DNA of 43,205 bases from positions 1 through 43,205 of the forward strand of contig NZ_BCUY01000027.1 in assembly GCF_001591465.1 (NCBI RefSeq), in the 5' to 3' direction. Under the pieces are notes generated by a model, which worked only from the letters and a program-made list of their open reading frames with translations, was not told the origin of the DNA and searched no databases. Made by a program: the position numbers and the translations under genes. Below, one piece after another: positions 1 through 8,784 of this stretch (the first letter of the stretch is position 1; every line of letters begins with the position of its first letter). The DNA is from Cytobacillus firmus NBRC 15306 (lineage in GTDB: Bacteria > Bacillota > Bacilli > Bacillales > Cytobacillaceae).

Positions 1-70
1 CCCCACTTTTCCTCCTTTGATTCCTCTGAGTCTTGAAGTGGGGGTCTTACTGCCCGTTAGACTGCGTTAA
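1..70 (-). repeat. Structured intergenic repeat, family 1, copy A (cut by window edge)
   Basis: Read on the minus strand, this stretch matches 32391-32455 almost base for base, including a shared block CTAACGGGCAGTAAG and a 25-nt identical block beginning CAAGACTCAGAGG and ending AAAGGAGG. CCCCACTT at 1-8 is complementary to AAGTGGGG at 36-43, giving a hairpin whose loop is the identical block. It lies about 65 nt past the acuA stop, in the same orientation relative to acuA as copy B is to ackA. The element is probably longer and is cut by the window start. Confidence 0.8.
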
Positions 71-132
71 AATATATGGAGATACACTCATGCAGGAAAA
101 GTCATAGCATGAACTATGTATTTACACTTCTA

Positions 133-765
133 TTAATACATAAAGCGATTCATAAAGCGCAAGCGGTCAAATTGCTGGACAGAATCCTGGTCTACTCTTT
201 TTCCGATTCGGGCCATCAGGCAGTTTGCAGGGTGAGAACTGATTTCCGGGTCATCTGTGGCGTACCATTCAAGACCGCCTGCATTCATCATCTTTTCCAT
301 GATTTTTCGATATTCCCATACATTCAGGCCAGTTCCTTTTAAATCCCAATGCCAATAATACTCTGTCGTTATAACAATATAATCCTCCATAGCATCATCC
401 ATCATAGATACTTTCAGCAGGTTCTTGCCTGTTCCAGAACCCCGGAAAGCAGGAATCACTTCTATGGCACCCAATTCAATTAAATTATCCATCTTACCTT
501 CAGACCAGCGTTCAAGAGGATCAGGATACAGGTAAGTAACATAGCCGACAATGGTATGTCTGTCACGGGCTACTATAATTCTGCCCTCAGGCAATCCCGC
601 AATCTCAACCAGGGCTTTATGCTGCTGAGCCGGCGGCCTGAAAGCGACAAGATCTTTATGAAACTCATAATCAGCCAATTTTTCGGGTGTAATTGGCCCC
701 TCAATGATTAATTTTCCATTGGCTGTTTTTAATTCCTTTGCATTATACGTTTTGTTATGTTCCAT
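133..765 (-). CDS. acuA: Acetoin utilization protein AcuA, GNAT protein acetyltransferase
   Basis: 210 residues, the usual AcuA length, with a GNAT core at about residues 40-170 including the acetyl-CoA-binding stretch around VIPAFRGSGTGKNLL. AcuA uses acetyl-CoA to acetylate the active-site lysine of acetyl-CoA synthetase, switching it off. This is known for the family, and the target gene acsA lies divergently 222 bp away with its lysine motif intact. The start ATG is at 765. A minus-strand TATAAT at 809-804 with the cre at 826-839 lying over the expected -35 suggests CcpA repression. In B. subtilis acuA is followed by acuB and acuC; here a repeat (1-70) follows directly and acuB is not visible before the window edge. 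Confidence 0.95.
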   Translation of the reverse strand: MEHNKTYNAKELKTANGKLIIEGPITPEKLADYEFHKDLVAFRPPAQQHKALVEIAGLPEGRIIVARDRHTIVGYVTYLYPDPLERWSEGKMDNLIELGAIEVIPAFRGSGTGKNLLKVSMMDDAMEDYIVITTEYYWHWDLKGTGLNVWEYRKIMEKMMNAGGLEWYATDDPEISSHPANCLMARIGKRVDQDSVQQFDRLRFMNRFMY

Positions 766-825
766 GTATTCACCACCCAGGTAGCATGATCAATGTATCT
801 TCTATTATACATAAAAACGCGGATG

Positions 826-839
826 ATAAAGCGCTTTCA
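826..839. promoter_or_regulatory. Candidate CcpA operator (cre) between acuA and acsA
   Basis: The sequence ATAAAGCGCTTTCA contains the palindrome AAAGCGCTTT and matches the strong cre form TGAAAGCGCTTTCA at 12 of 14 positions. It lies about 17 bp upstream of the acuA -10 (809-804), so it would cover the acuA -35. CcpA control of acuABC is known in B. subtilis. A weaker CodY-like match (AATTTTCTG at 843-851, right half poor) lies next to it. Confidence 0.6.
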
Positions 840-925
840 CATAATTTTCTGTGTAATTTAAAAAAGTTTGTGACAATTTTCGAATTTGTTCATAACTTTA
901 TTTTTCTCCTCCAAAATTTTAAAAA

Positions 926-954
926 TTGAGAAAATATAATGTTTATACTATAAT
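926..954 (+). promoter_or_regulatory. SigA promoter of acsA
   Basis: TTGAGA (926-931) and TATAAT (949-954) are separated by exactly 17 bp. The predicted start is near 961, giving a short leader before the SD AGGGGGAG and the ATG at 988. Confidence 0.75.
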
Positions 955-987
955 AATATCAAATCTAAATAAGGGGGAGAACGATTT

Positions 988-2706
988 ATGAAAGTGGAAG
1001 CGCTGCCAGTAACACAAGGGGACTTCAATTTAAAAAATTATGATGAATTTTATGAGAATTTTAACTGGGCTGATGCAGAAAAAGAATTTTCCTGGAAAGA
1101 AACCGGTCGCATGAATATGGCCTATGAGGCGATCGACCGTCATGCGGAATCTTTCAGAAAAAATAAGGTTGCCCTTTATTATCGCGATGGACAGAGAAAT
1201 GAGAAATATACTTTCAAAGAAATGAAGGAACTATCCAATAAAGCGGGAAATGCATTAAAAGCATATGGCGATGTTGAAAAAGGCGACCGGGTGTTCATCT
1301 TTATGCCGCGTTCTCCTGAACTCTATTTTGCCGTGTTGGGGGCTGTTAAGCTGGGGGCTATTGTGGGTCCTCTATTTGAAGCTTTCATGGAAGGGGCTGT
1401 CCGTGACAGGCTTGCTGACAGTGAAGCAAAAGTCCTGATTACAACACCTGAACTTTTGGAACGAGTGCCTGTTGACAAGCTGCCTGCTTTAAAGCATGTT
1501 TTCCTTGTTGGGGAAAATATTGAGGAAAACGGGCCATATGTTGATTTTAATAAAAGAATGGCTGAATCGGGCAGAAAGCTGCCAATTGAATGGGTTGACG
1601 GAAACGATGGGCTTATTTTGCATTATACTTCCGGTTCAACAGGCAAGCCAAAAGGGGTGTTGCATGTACATAATGCAATGATTCAGCATTACCAGACAGC
1701 TAAATGGGTGCTGGACTTAAAAGAAGAAGATGTATATTGGTGCACTGCTGATCCAGGCTGGGTAACCGGTACTTCATATGGCATTTTCGGCCCTTGGCTG
1801 ACAGGGACTTCAAACCTTGTGGTCGGGGGCAGGTTCAATCCGGAGACTTGGTATAAAATGATTGAGGAGTATGGCGTTACAGTTTGGTATAGTGCTCCGA
1901 CTGCTTTCCGGATGCTGATGGGAGCGGGCGATGAGGTTGTGAAAAAATTTGATTTAAGCTCCCTTCGCCATGTCCTCAGTGTCGGTGAACCGCTAAATCC
2001 TGAAGTAGTCAGATGGGGTACAAAAGTCTTCAACATGCGCATCCATGATACATGGTGGATGACTGAAACAGGTGCACAGCTCATCTGTAATTATCCTTGC
2101 CTGGAAATAAAGCCGGGATCCATGGGTAAGCCGATTCCGGGTGTTAAGGCAGCCATTGTCGATGATCAGGGAAATGAACTGCCGCCTAACCGTATGGGCA
2201 ACCTTGCGATTAAAAAAGGCTGGCCTTCCATGATGCATGCCATCTGGAATAACGAGCAAAAATATGAATCTTATTTTATGCCGGGTGATTGGTATGTTTC
2301 CGGAGATTCGGCTTATATGGATGAAGATGGATATTTCTGGTTCCAGGGCCGTGTAGATGACGTTATCATGACATCTGGCGAACGTGTAGGACCGTTTGAA
2401 GTAGAGAGCAAGCTGATCGAACATCCGGCTGTTGCAGAAGCTGGGGTTATCGGCAAGCCGGATCCTGTCCGCGGCGAAATTATTAAAGCGTTTGTTGCTT
2501 TACGGGACGGGCATGAACCTTCTGAAGAACTGGTGGAAGAAATCCGCCAATTTGTTAAGAAAGGCCTTGCTGCCCACGCTGCTCCGCGTGAAATCGAATT
2601 CCGCGACAAGCTTCCAAAAACCCGCAGCGGCAAAATCATGCGCCGTGTGCTTAAGGCATGGGAGCTGGATCTGCCAACCGGTGATTTGTCTACAATGGAG
2701 GATTAA
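988..2706 (+). CDS. acsA: Acetyl-coenzyme A synthetase AcsA
   Basis: 572 residues. It converts acetate, ATP and CoA to acetyl-CoA through acetyl-AMP, allowing acetate assimilation. Adenylate-forming motifs are present: the P-loop YTSGSTGKPKG near residue 213, WWMTETG, and the C-terminal LPKTRSGKIMRR. The lysine of SGK is residue 549 by count, the same number as the AcuA-acetylated lysine reported for B. subtilis AcsA. The SD AAGGGGGAG precedes ATG. Codons 3-7 contain a cre-like sequence (995-1008), the same place where B. subtilis acsA has one. Regulation is thus probably CcpA at transcription plus reversible acetylation of the enzyme. Confidence 0.97.
   Translation: MKVEALPVTQGDFNLKNYDEFYENFNWADAEKEFSWKETGRMNMAYEAIDRHAESFRKNKVALYYRDGQRNEKYTFKEMKELSNKAGNALKAYGDVEKGDRVFIFMPRSPELYFAVLGAVKLGAIVGPLFEAFMEGAVRDRLADSEAKVLITTPELLERVPVDKLPALKHVFLVGENIEENGPYVDFNKRMAESGRKLPIEWVDGNDGLILHYTSGSTGKPKGVLHVHNAMIQHYQTAKWVLDLKEEDVYWCTADPGWVTGTSYGIFGPWLTGTSNLVVGGRFNPETWYKMIEEYGVTVWYSAPTAFRMLMGAGDEVVKKFDLSSLRHVLSVGEPLNPEVVRWGTKVFNMRIHDTWWMTETGAQLICNYPCLEIKPGSMGKPIPGVKAAIVDDQGNELPPNRMGNLAIKKGWPSMMHAIWNNEQKYESYFMPGDWYVSGDSAYMDEDGYFWFQGRVDDVIMTSGERVGPFEVESKLIEHPAVAEAGVIGKPDPVRGEIIKAFVALRDGHEPSEELVEEIRQFVKKGLAAHAAPREIEFRDKLPKTRSGKIMRRVLKAWELDLPTGDLSTMED
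995..1008. promoter_or_regulatory. Candidate intragenic cre at the acsA start
   Basis: TGGAAGCGCTGCCA matches the cre consensus TGWAANCGNTNWCA at 12 of 14 positions. It lies about +35 to +48 from the predicted transcription start, within codons for V-E-A-L-P. The B. subtilis acsA cre occupies the equivalent codons, which supports a roadblock-type operator. Confidence 0.6.
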
Positions 2707-2714
2707 GAAAGTTC

Positions 2715-2742
2715 AAGGCCACTGTTCAAAAACAGCGGCCTT
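2715..2742 (+). terminator. Hairpin after acsA
   Basis: AAGGCC-A-CTGTT pairs with AACAG-C-GGCCTT around a short loop. The following T tract is weak, so termination may be partial, backed up by the hairpin at 2773-2816. Confidence 0.55.
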
Positions 2743-2772
2743 CATGTGTTTATATGAAAGGTGCTAAACCAA

Positions 2773-2816
2773 GAAAAAAGCAGAAATCCAGCTAATGGAT
2801 TCCTGCTTTTCGTTTT
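2773..2816. terminator. Bidirectional terminator between acsA and pbp
   Basis: AAAAAGCAGAAATCCA pairs with TGGATTCCTGCTTTT, one mismatch, with T-rich ends on both strands. It serves the minus-strand pbp gene and any acsA read-through. Confidence 0.85.
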
Positions 2817-2823
2817 AATCATT

Positions 2824-5724
2824 TTAAGCAGCTGTGTCTCCGCCTTCACCGGATTCTGATGGTTTTTCTTCCGTGGGCTTTTCTTCGGCTGGCGGGTCTT
2901 TTGGTTTTTCTTCCTTAGGCTTTTCTTCTTTTGGTTTTTCTTCCTTAGGCTTTTCTTCTTTTGGTTTCTCTTCTTTAGGTTTTTCTTCTTCCGGCTTTTT
3001 GCCGATTTCCACTACATTGGAAGGAGCAGATTCTCTGCCGGCAATGTCAACGGCTGTTACATAGATCGGGCCGCTTCCAGCCTTAAAGCTCAGGGAGGAG
3101 CCAGCTTTTATGGTAGCGACTTTTTTGCCTCCGTTATAGACGCGGTAACCTATTACATCATTTTCAGGGTGTGCCCCCCATGTAATGCTTTCACCCGAAG
3201 CTTTTATTCCTGGAGCTGCCGGGGCTTTACCGTTGTCTTTGAGCTGGTCAGCGCTAGTGAGTATGCTCTTCCAGCGTTCTTTATTCGGAATAAGAGTACT
3301 TAGGTTTGCTTTAATGCCGAACAGTTTTTGAATATAATCCGGATTCACTACCATTCCAGGTTCAGTAAACTCTTCTGGTGTTGAATCAAGGGCCATATAT
3401 TTTTTATCGCCAATTCGTACAAGTTTTCCATTGCCGAGGCTGTCATCCACTTTTGCAGGAACAAATTTGGCATTGAATAAATCAGTCTCGACTAGGCCAG
3501 CTCTGGAACATGCCTCTGAAGGAAGCAGGCCGGAAATGGCACAGAATGAACGTCTTACGATTCCGCCCGGCATTTTAAAGCTTTCGCTTGGGTCCACAAG
3601 GTCAGGGGCAACATCATATGCTGCATTCATCAGGTCAGCCCACAGATAATTATTTCGCAGGCTGTAGCTTAATGGGCCAGGGGCCTTCAATGATTTAGGC
3701 GTATCATAACCAGACCAGATGCCGAACGTGACATTCGGGTTGGATGCCACAAACCAGGCATCTATGAATTCAGTACCAGTACCTGTTTTCCCCGCCCAGT
3801 CAGAACCAAACTTCAATCTGCTCTTAATTGATGTGGCAGTTCCGCTGTTAATAACGTCTCTCATCATATCGATTGTGAGGTACGCTGTCTGCGGGCTAAA
3901 TACATCAACAGGCTCGGATTTATGCTGGAATATGACGTTCCCTTCTTTATCTGTGATTTTTTCAATCAAATAGGCGTCAATAAATTTCCCGCCATTAGCA
4001 AATGTAGTAAAGGCGTTTGTATTTTCTTCTACTGTTACGCCGTATTCAAGTGAACCGATGGATGTAGCCAAGTTTGTATAGTCAGGGCCGATAAGAGAAG
4101 TAAAGCCCATTTTTTCCAGGTAAGAAGCAGGCCGCTGTCCGACTATTTCCTTATAGAGCTTTACAGCAGGGACATTGTATGAATGCTTAAGTGCATGTCT
4201 GGCCGAAACGAGCCCGCTATAGGTATTTGTATAATTCTTTGGCCAAGGTCTGTTTAGTCCCGGAGCAAGGTGCAGCGGCACATCAGGCAGAATAGTGCCC
4301 GGCGCGGCTTTTCCAAGTTCTATTGCCGGGGCATAGACTAAAAGCGGCTTCATGGTTGAACCATTTTGCCTTAGAGCGCTTGTAGCATGGTTCAGCTGCT
4401 CGCGTTTGTGATCGCGTCCGCCAACAAAGCTGATAATTTTACCGGTTTTATTTTCAATTAAGATCGCACCTACTTCTACAGGCTCCATGATTTGCTTGTT
4501 TTCGCCAGTTTCCGGATCCTTTATTGTCTCAGGTTTGTCAGGGCCGTAATAAGGGTAGTTATCTTTGACCTGCTGCATCTTATCATAAATATCTTTGTTA
4601 ATGGTTGTATGAATTTGGAAGCCATTCTGGCGGATTGTCCGGTCTGCAAGGGTCCTGTATTCCTCGCGGAGCTCGTCGTCTTCTTTTAAGTCCTGTTCTT
4701 CATATCCGTCATTTTTTGCGAGAATCTTAGTCATGATGTTTACTGCACGTTCTTCAATTTCATACGTCAAATATGGATATTTTTCCAAAGGGCTTTCTGA
4801 AGCTGCTGTGAAATCCTTTGTCAGGTCATATGCCAAAGCTTCTTCGTATTGCTTCTGGTCAATCTTTCCGTCATCATACATTCTTTTCAGAACGGTTTTC
4901 ATCCTGGAAAAACCAGGTTCCAGATTCTCTTTGACCGTTCCCTCTCTTGTAAAAGGAGTGTAGCCGAATGGACTCTGAGGAAGCCCTGCAATGAATGCGG
5001 CCTGAGGCAATGTTAATTCTTTTGCACTCACTCCAAAAATGCCTTTGGCAGCTGCTTCAACTCCGGCAATATTACGTCCGGATGCATTTCTTCCAAAGGT
5101 AGAAACATTTAGATATGCTTCCAATATTTCTTTTTTATCAAAGAATTTCTCAAGCCGCAAAGCAAGCAGAATCTCTTTTGCTTTCCGCTCGAAAGAAACT
5201 TCATTCGTTAAGATTTGGTTCTTTATAAGCTGCTGTGTCAGTGTACTTCCGCCGGATTGAACGGATGAATTTGTTACTTCCTGAAACAGTGCACGCATAA
5301 TCGCTTTTGGCACCACACCGTCATGTTCGTAGAAATATTCATCTTCAGTAGCCACTACTGCGTTAATTAAGTGTTCCGAAACATCATCAAGCTTAACTTC
5401 CTCACGTTCCAGGTCTGTTCTGAGCTTTCCGAGATATACATTATTTGCAAAGTATAGTTCTGATGTTTCTTCATAGTCATAAATATCCTTTTTCATGCTG
5501 GCATAGGATCGGATGGGTTCATCCTTTACAAGCGATGCGAAATAACCGGCTCCCAGTCCTCCCGCAAATGCACCGCCAATGACAGCCAGTATGATAAAAA
5601 GCAAAGTAATATTCCAGATGACCTGGTATGTAATACTTGCTCCTTTAGCTGCTTTCTTATTACCGAAAAGGCCCGGAGTCTGCCTCAATTTATCCATTAT
5701 CATCTGAAACTTTTCTTTCATCAT
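2824..5724 (-). CDS. Class A penicillin-binding protein (PBP1A type), bifunctional peptidoglycan synthase
   Basis: 966 residues from the ATG at 5724; an in-frame extension 33 codons upstream lacks an SD, while AGGGGGAT sits just before ATGATG here. Order: cytoplasmic tail, membrane segment about 37-64, GT51 transglycosylase with catalytic ATEDEYFYEHDG (Glu127) and QSGGSTLTQQL, then transpeptidase with S456-T-M-K, S515-Y-N and K646-T-G. A fibronectin-III-like domain lies near 855-925. The tail (about 925-966) is a KPKEE repeat followed by a glycine/serine/glutamate end. It polymerises and cross-links cell-wall glycan at the outer membrane face. The gene is monocistronic, convergent with acsA and divergent from tyrS. 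Which B. subtilis paralogue it matches best is unclear. Confidence 0.93.
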   Translation of the reverse strand: MMKEKFQMIMDKLRQTPGLFGNKKAAKGASITYQVIWNITLLFIILAVIGGAFAGGLGAGYFASLVKDEPIRSYASMKKDIYDYEETSELYFANNVYLGKLRTDLEREEVKLDDVSEHLINAVVATEDEYFYEHDGVVPKAIMRALFQEVTNSSVQSGGSTLTQQLIKNQILTNEVSFERKAKEILLALRLEKFFDKKEILEAYLNVSTFGRNASGRNIAGVEAAAKGIFGVSAKELTLPQAAFIAGLPQSPFGYTPFTREGTVKENLEPGFSRMKTVLKRMYDDGKIDQKQYEEALAYDLTKDFTAASESPLEKYPYLTYEIEERAVNIMTKILAKNDGYEEQDLKEDDELREEYRTLADRTIRQNGFQIHTTINKDIYDKMQQVKDNYPYYGPDKPETIKDPETGENKQIMEPVEVGAILIENKTGKIISFVGGRDHKREQLNHATSALRQNGSTMKPLLVYAPAIELGKAAPGTILPDVPLHLAPGLNRPWPKNYTNTYSGLVSARHALKHSYNVPAVKLYKEIVGQRPASYLEKMGFTSLIGPDYTNLATSIGSLEYGVTVEENTNAFTTFANGGKFIDAYLIEKITDKEGNVIFQHKSEPVDVFSPQTAYLTIDMMRDVINSGTATSIKSRLKFGSDWAGKTGTGTEFIDAWFVASNPNVTFGIWSGYDTPKSLKAPGPLSYSLRNNYLWADLMNAAYDVAPDLVDPSESFKMPGGIVRRSFCAISGLLPSEACSRAGLVETDLFNAKFVPAKVDDSLGNGKLVRIGDKKYMALDSTPEEFTEPGMVVNPDYIQKLFGIKANLSTLIPNKERWKSILTSADQLKDNGKAPAAPGIKASGESITWGAHPENDVIGYRVYNGGKKVATIKAGSSLSFKAGSGPIYVTAVDIAGRESAPSNVVEIGKKPEEEKPKEEKPKEEKPKEEKPKEEKPKEEKPKDPPAEEKPTEEKPSESGEGGDTAA
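2878..2998 (-). repeat. Tandem repeat encoding a (KPKEE)n tail in the PBP
   Basis: Five-residue KPKEE units, about six in a row, are encoded by near-identical 15-bp units grouped in 30-bp pairs (TTTTGGTTTTTCTTC alternating with CTTAGGCTTTTCTTC on the plus strand). Conservation at DNA level suggests recent duplication and likely length variation between strains. The tail is low-complexity and probably extends from the FN3-like domain into or along the wall. Confidence 0.9.
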
Positions 5725-5823
5725 ATCAATCCCCCTAAAATCACATTTATTATAGCACAATGTGACAGCCGAATATGACATGGTTCGCCATTTATCTGAA
5801 ATTTCCTTTTTTTGCACAGGCAT

Positions 5824-5829
5824 TTGACA
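5824..5829 (+). promoter_or_regulatory. Probable -35 of the tyrS T-box transcript
   Basis: A perfect TTGACA lies here. The -10 is ambiguous within the A/T-rich TATGATAAAAAT that follows, so only the -35 is clear. Confidence 0.45.
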
Positions 5830-5869
5830 TTTGGCTCATTTTTATGATAAAAATATTCTATCTTAGACG

Positions 5870-6126
5870 TTAAATATTTTATAGGCATTGATGGGAATCC
5901 AGTAATGCTTCTATCCCTGTTTCAGAAAGCCGGCGTGTGCTGCGAGCCGGTACAAATAGAAGGATGAATTACCTCCCTGAGCTTTCCACTGTCAACCTGC
6001 ACAGCAGTTATAGCAGTGGACGGATTATCCGTTATTCTGAAAGAGTGGAGGAAATTTGTCCTCAATCTGGGTGGTACCGCGCAAAATGATCATGCGTCCC
6101 TGCATAATTGCAGGGGCGCTTTTTGT
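5870..6126 (+). promoter_or_regulatory. T-box riboswitch, tyrosyl type, upstream of tyrS
   Basis: The canonical T-box GGGTGGTACCGCG is at 6069-6081, followed by an intrinsic terminator (stem GCGTCCCTGC/GCAGGGGCGC, 6094-6119, then Ts). In the Stem I specifier region the sequence GGTACAAAT offers TAC (5951-5953), a tyrosine codon, which agrees with the downstream tyrS. Uncharged tRNA-Tyr would pair with the specifier and with the T-box UGG and stabilise the antiterminator. Established family behaviour; the exact 5' end is not determined. Confidence 0.95.
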
Positions 6127-6164
6127 ATGGTTAAAACCTTTAATGCCTTGAAAATAGCCGTTAA

Positions 6165-7439
<1,275 letters not shown>

Positions 7440-7443
7440 AACG

Positions 7444-7474
7444 AAAGCCCTCCTGTGACGGAGGGCTTTATTTA
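7444..7474 (+). terminator. tyrS terminator
   Basis: AAAGCCCTCC and GGAGGGCTTT form a 10-bp stem followed by ATTTA. Confidence 0.85.
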
Positions 7475-7579
7475 GACATAATTGAATAAAAAATGGGGGT
7501 ACAGATAGCTGATCCTGTTGATTAACGGTGAAAATGTAGGCAGATCAGGAGAAATGGGAGTTATTCCAGAAGATGCAAC

Positions 7580-7613
7580 AAAAAAAACTGCCGAAATGCT
7601 TCGGCAGTTTTAA
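7580..7613 (-). terminator. rpsD terminator
   Basis: AAAACTGCCGAA and TTCGGCAGTTTT form a perfect stem with a 4-nt loop. On the minus strand it is followed by eight Ts. Confidence 0.9.
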
Positions 7614-7618
7614 TATTA

Positions 7619-8221
7619 TTAACGAGAGTAGAATTCAACGATTAGAGATTCGTTGATTTCAGCTGGAAGTTCAGAACGCTCAGGCATGCGAGTGAAAGTT
7701 CCTTCTAGCTTGTCTGCATCGAAAGATACGAAGTCAGGTACGAAGTTGTTAACTTCGATTGCTTCTTTAACGATGTCAAGGCTGCGAGATTTTTCGCGAA
7801 GTGTAATTGTTTGACCAGGTGCTACGCGGTATGATGGAATATCAACACGAGATCCATCAACCATGATGTGACCGTGGTTAACAAGCTGGCGAGCTTGACG
7901 GCGAGTGCGGGCAAGACCTAAACGGTAAACAACGTTGTCAAGGCGTGATTCAAGAAGAATCATGAAGTTTTCACCGTGCTTACCAGGCATTTTGCCGGCT
8001 TTATCGAATAAATTGCGGAATTGACGCTCATTTACTCCGTACATGTGACGAAGCTTTTGCTTCTCCTGTAATTGTAAACCGTATTCAGAGATTTTTTTGC
8101 GCTGGTTTGGACCATGTTGTCCAGGAGCGTAAGGACGCTTTTCTAATTCTTTTCCAGTACCGCTTAGAGAGATTCCAAGACGACGGGATAATTTCCAGCT
8201 TGGACCAGTATAACGAGCCAT
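7619..8221 (-). CDS. rpsD: 30S ribosomal protein S4
   Basis: 200 residues, the standard length, starting [19 protein letters not shown]. It is a primary 16S rRNA-binding protein that nucleates the 30S body. The S4 RNA-binding domain lies at about residues 90-155 ([23 protein letters not shown] region). It has SD AGGAGG upstream and is monocistronic with its own terminator, as in other Bacillaceae where rpsD stands alone. A long structured leader precedes it, as expected for autogenous control. Confidence 0.99.
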   Translation of the reverse strand: MARYTGPSWKLSRRLGISLSGTGKELEKRPYAPGQHGPNQRKKISEYGLQLQEKQKLRHMYGVNERQFRNLFDKAGKMPGKHGENFMILLESRLDNVVYRLGLARTRRQARQLVNHGHIMVDGSRVDIPSYRVAPGQTITLREKSRSLDIVKEAIEVNNFVPDFVSFDADKLEGTFTRMPERSELPAEINESLIVEFYSR

Positions 8222-8470
8222 TTAAGACTCCTCCTTTTGTGTTTTTATTTGGGTAAAATAAAAACAGAAACAGATGCGCACAACAATCATGTTCATTTTG
8301 TTTTCATGTACCTTCGCCCTAGCAGCAGAGGGTTACACAGTACCCCATCCCCAGAAACATGTAAGTCGCCAAAGGCGGCTGAAGCCAGATAATGCTAACT
8401 TCAATGCTCTGGTTGAGGAACAAAATGAGTACATCAAGGTGCTCACATAGGCTGCAATATTTTACACAAG
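8222..8470 (-). promoter_or_regulatory. rpsD leader RNA (S4 autoregulatory leader)
   Basis: About 250 nt of untranslated leader lie between the promoter and the rpsD SD. On the minus strand CATTTTGTT (8427-8419) pairs with AACAAAATG (8302-8294), closing a domain of about 125 nt that includes hairpins such as GCCGCC-TTT-GGCGAC. Firmicute S4 leaders are known to fold into a structure bound by S4 to block translation or transcription. Position and folding fit, but I could not test the covariance model. Confidence 0.75.
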
Positions 8471-8474
8471 GAGT

Positions 8475-8504
8475 ATTATATAATTTTCAGAGGGTAAAAG
8501 TCAA
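8475..8504 (-). promoter_or_regulatory. SigA promoter of rpsD
   Basis: On the minus strand TTGACT (8504-8499) and TATAAT (8480-8475) are separated by 18 bp. The start would be near 8468. Confidence 0.75.
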
Positions 8505-8623
8505 GGTGATCTTTATTTTTTACTTATTTGGATTTAAAGCATGTAGTAATTATAAGGCAAAGTTTTTTTCTAAACCATATTTCACAGTAAATTAGAAAAC
8601 TAGCAGGAGTCTCTTTGAAACTG

Positions 8624-8632
8624 TGATATAAT
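8624..8632 (+). promoter_or_regulatory. Extended -10 promoter candidate for dgcP
   Basis: TGATATAAT is a perfect extended -10 (TGnTATAAT), though no good -35 lies 17 bp upstream. The stretch from here to the gene (8633-8784) holds no other gene I can support. Confidence 0.5.
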
Positions 8633-8784
8633 AAAGAAAAATTTGGCAGAGGACTATCCTGCTGAAAACCGGAATTGAAACGAAATAGCCACATCTATAC
8701 CGGGATTATTAATTTTGGTCCGTTATAATATACCTTATTGGTTTAAAGATTCATGATCTGAGACATTTGATGGGTGATAAGAAG

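Noticed and set aside
1993..2424. 143-codon frame on the minus strand inside acsA
   Set aside because: Fully within a conserved gene; no SD, amino acid pattern typical of an antisense shadow.
2834..3064. Open frame antisense to the PBP tail encoding Ser/Phe/Gly repeats
   Set aside because: It is the mirror of the KPKEE repeat; no SD and an artefact of the repeat composition.
5725..5823. 33-codon N-terminal extension of the PBP
   Set aside because: No SD before it, a promoter-like TATAAT within it, and a strong SD before ATG 5724.
8392..8595. 67-codon plus-strand frame opposite the rpsD leader
   Set aside because: Overlaps the rpsD promoter and leader, no SD, and no recognisable sequence.
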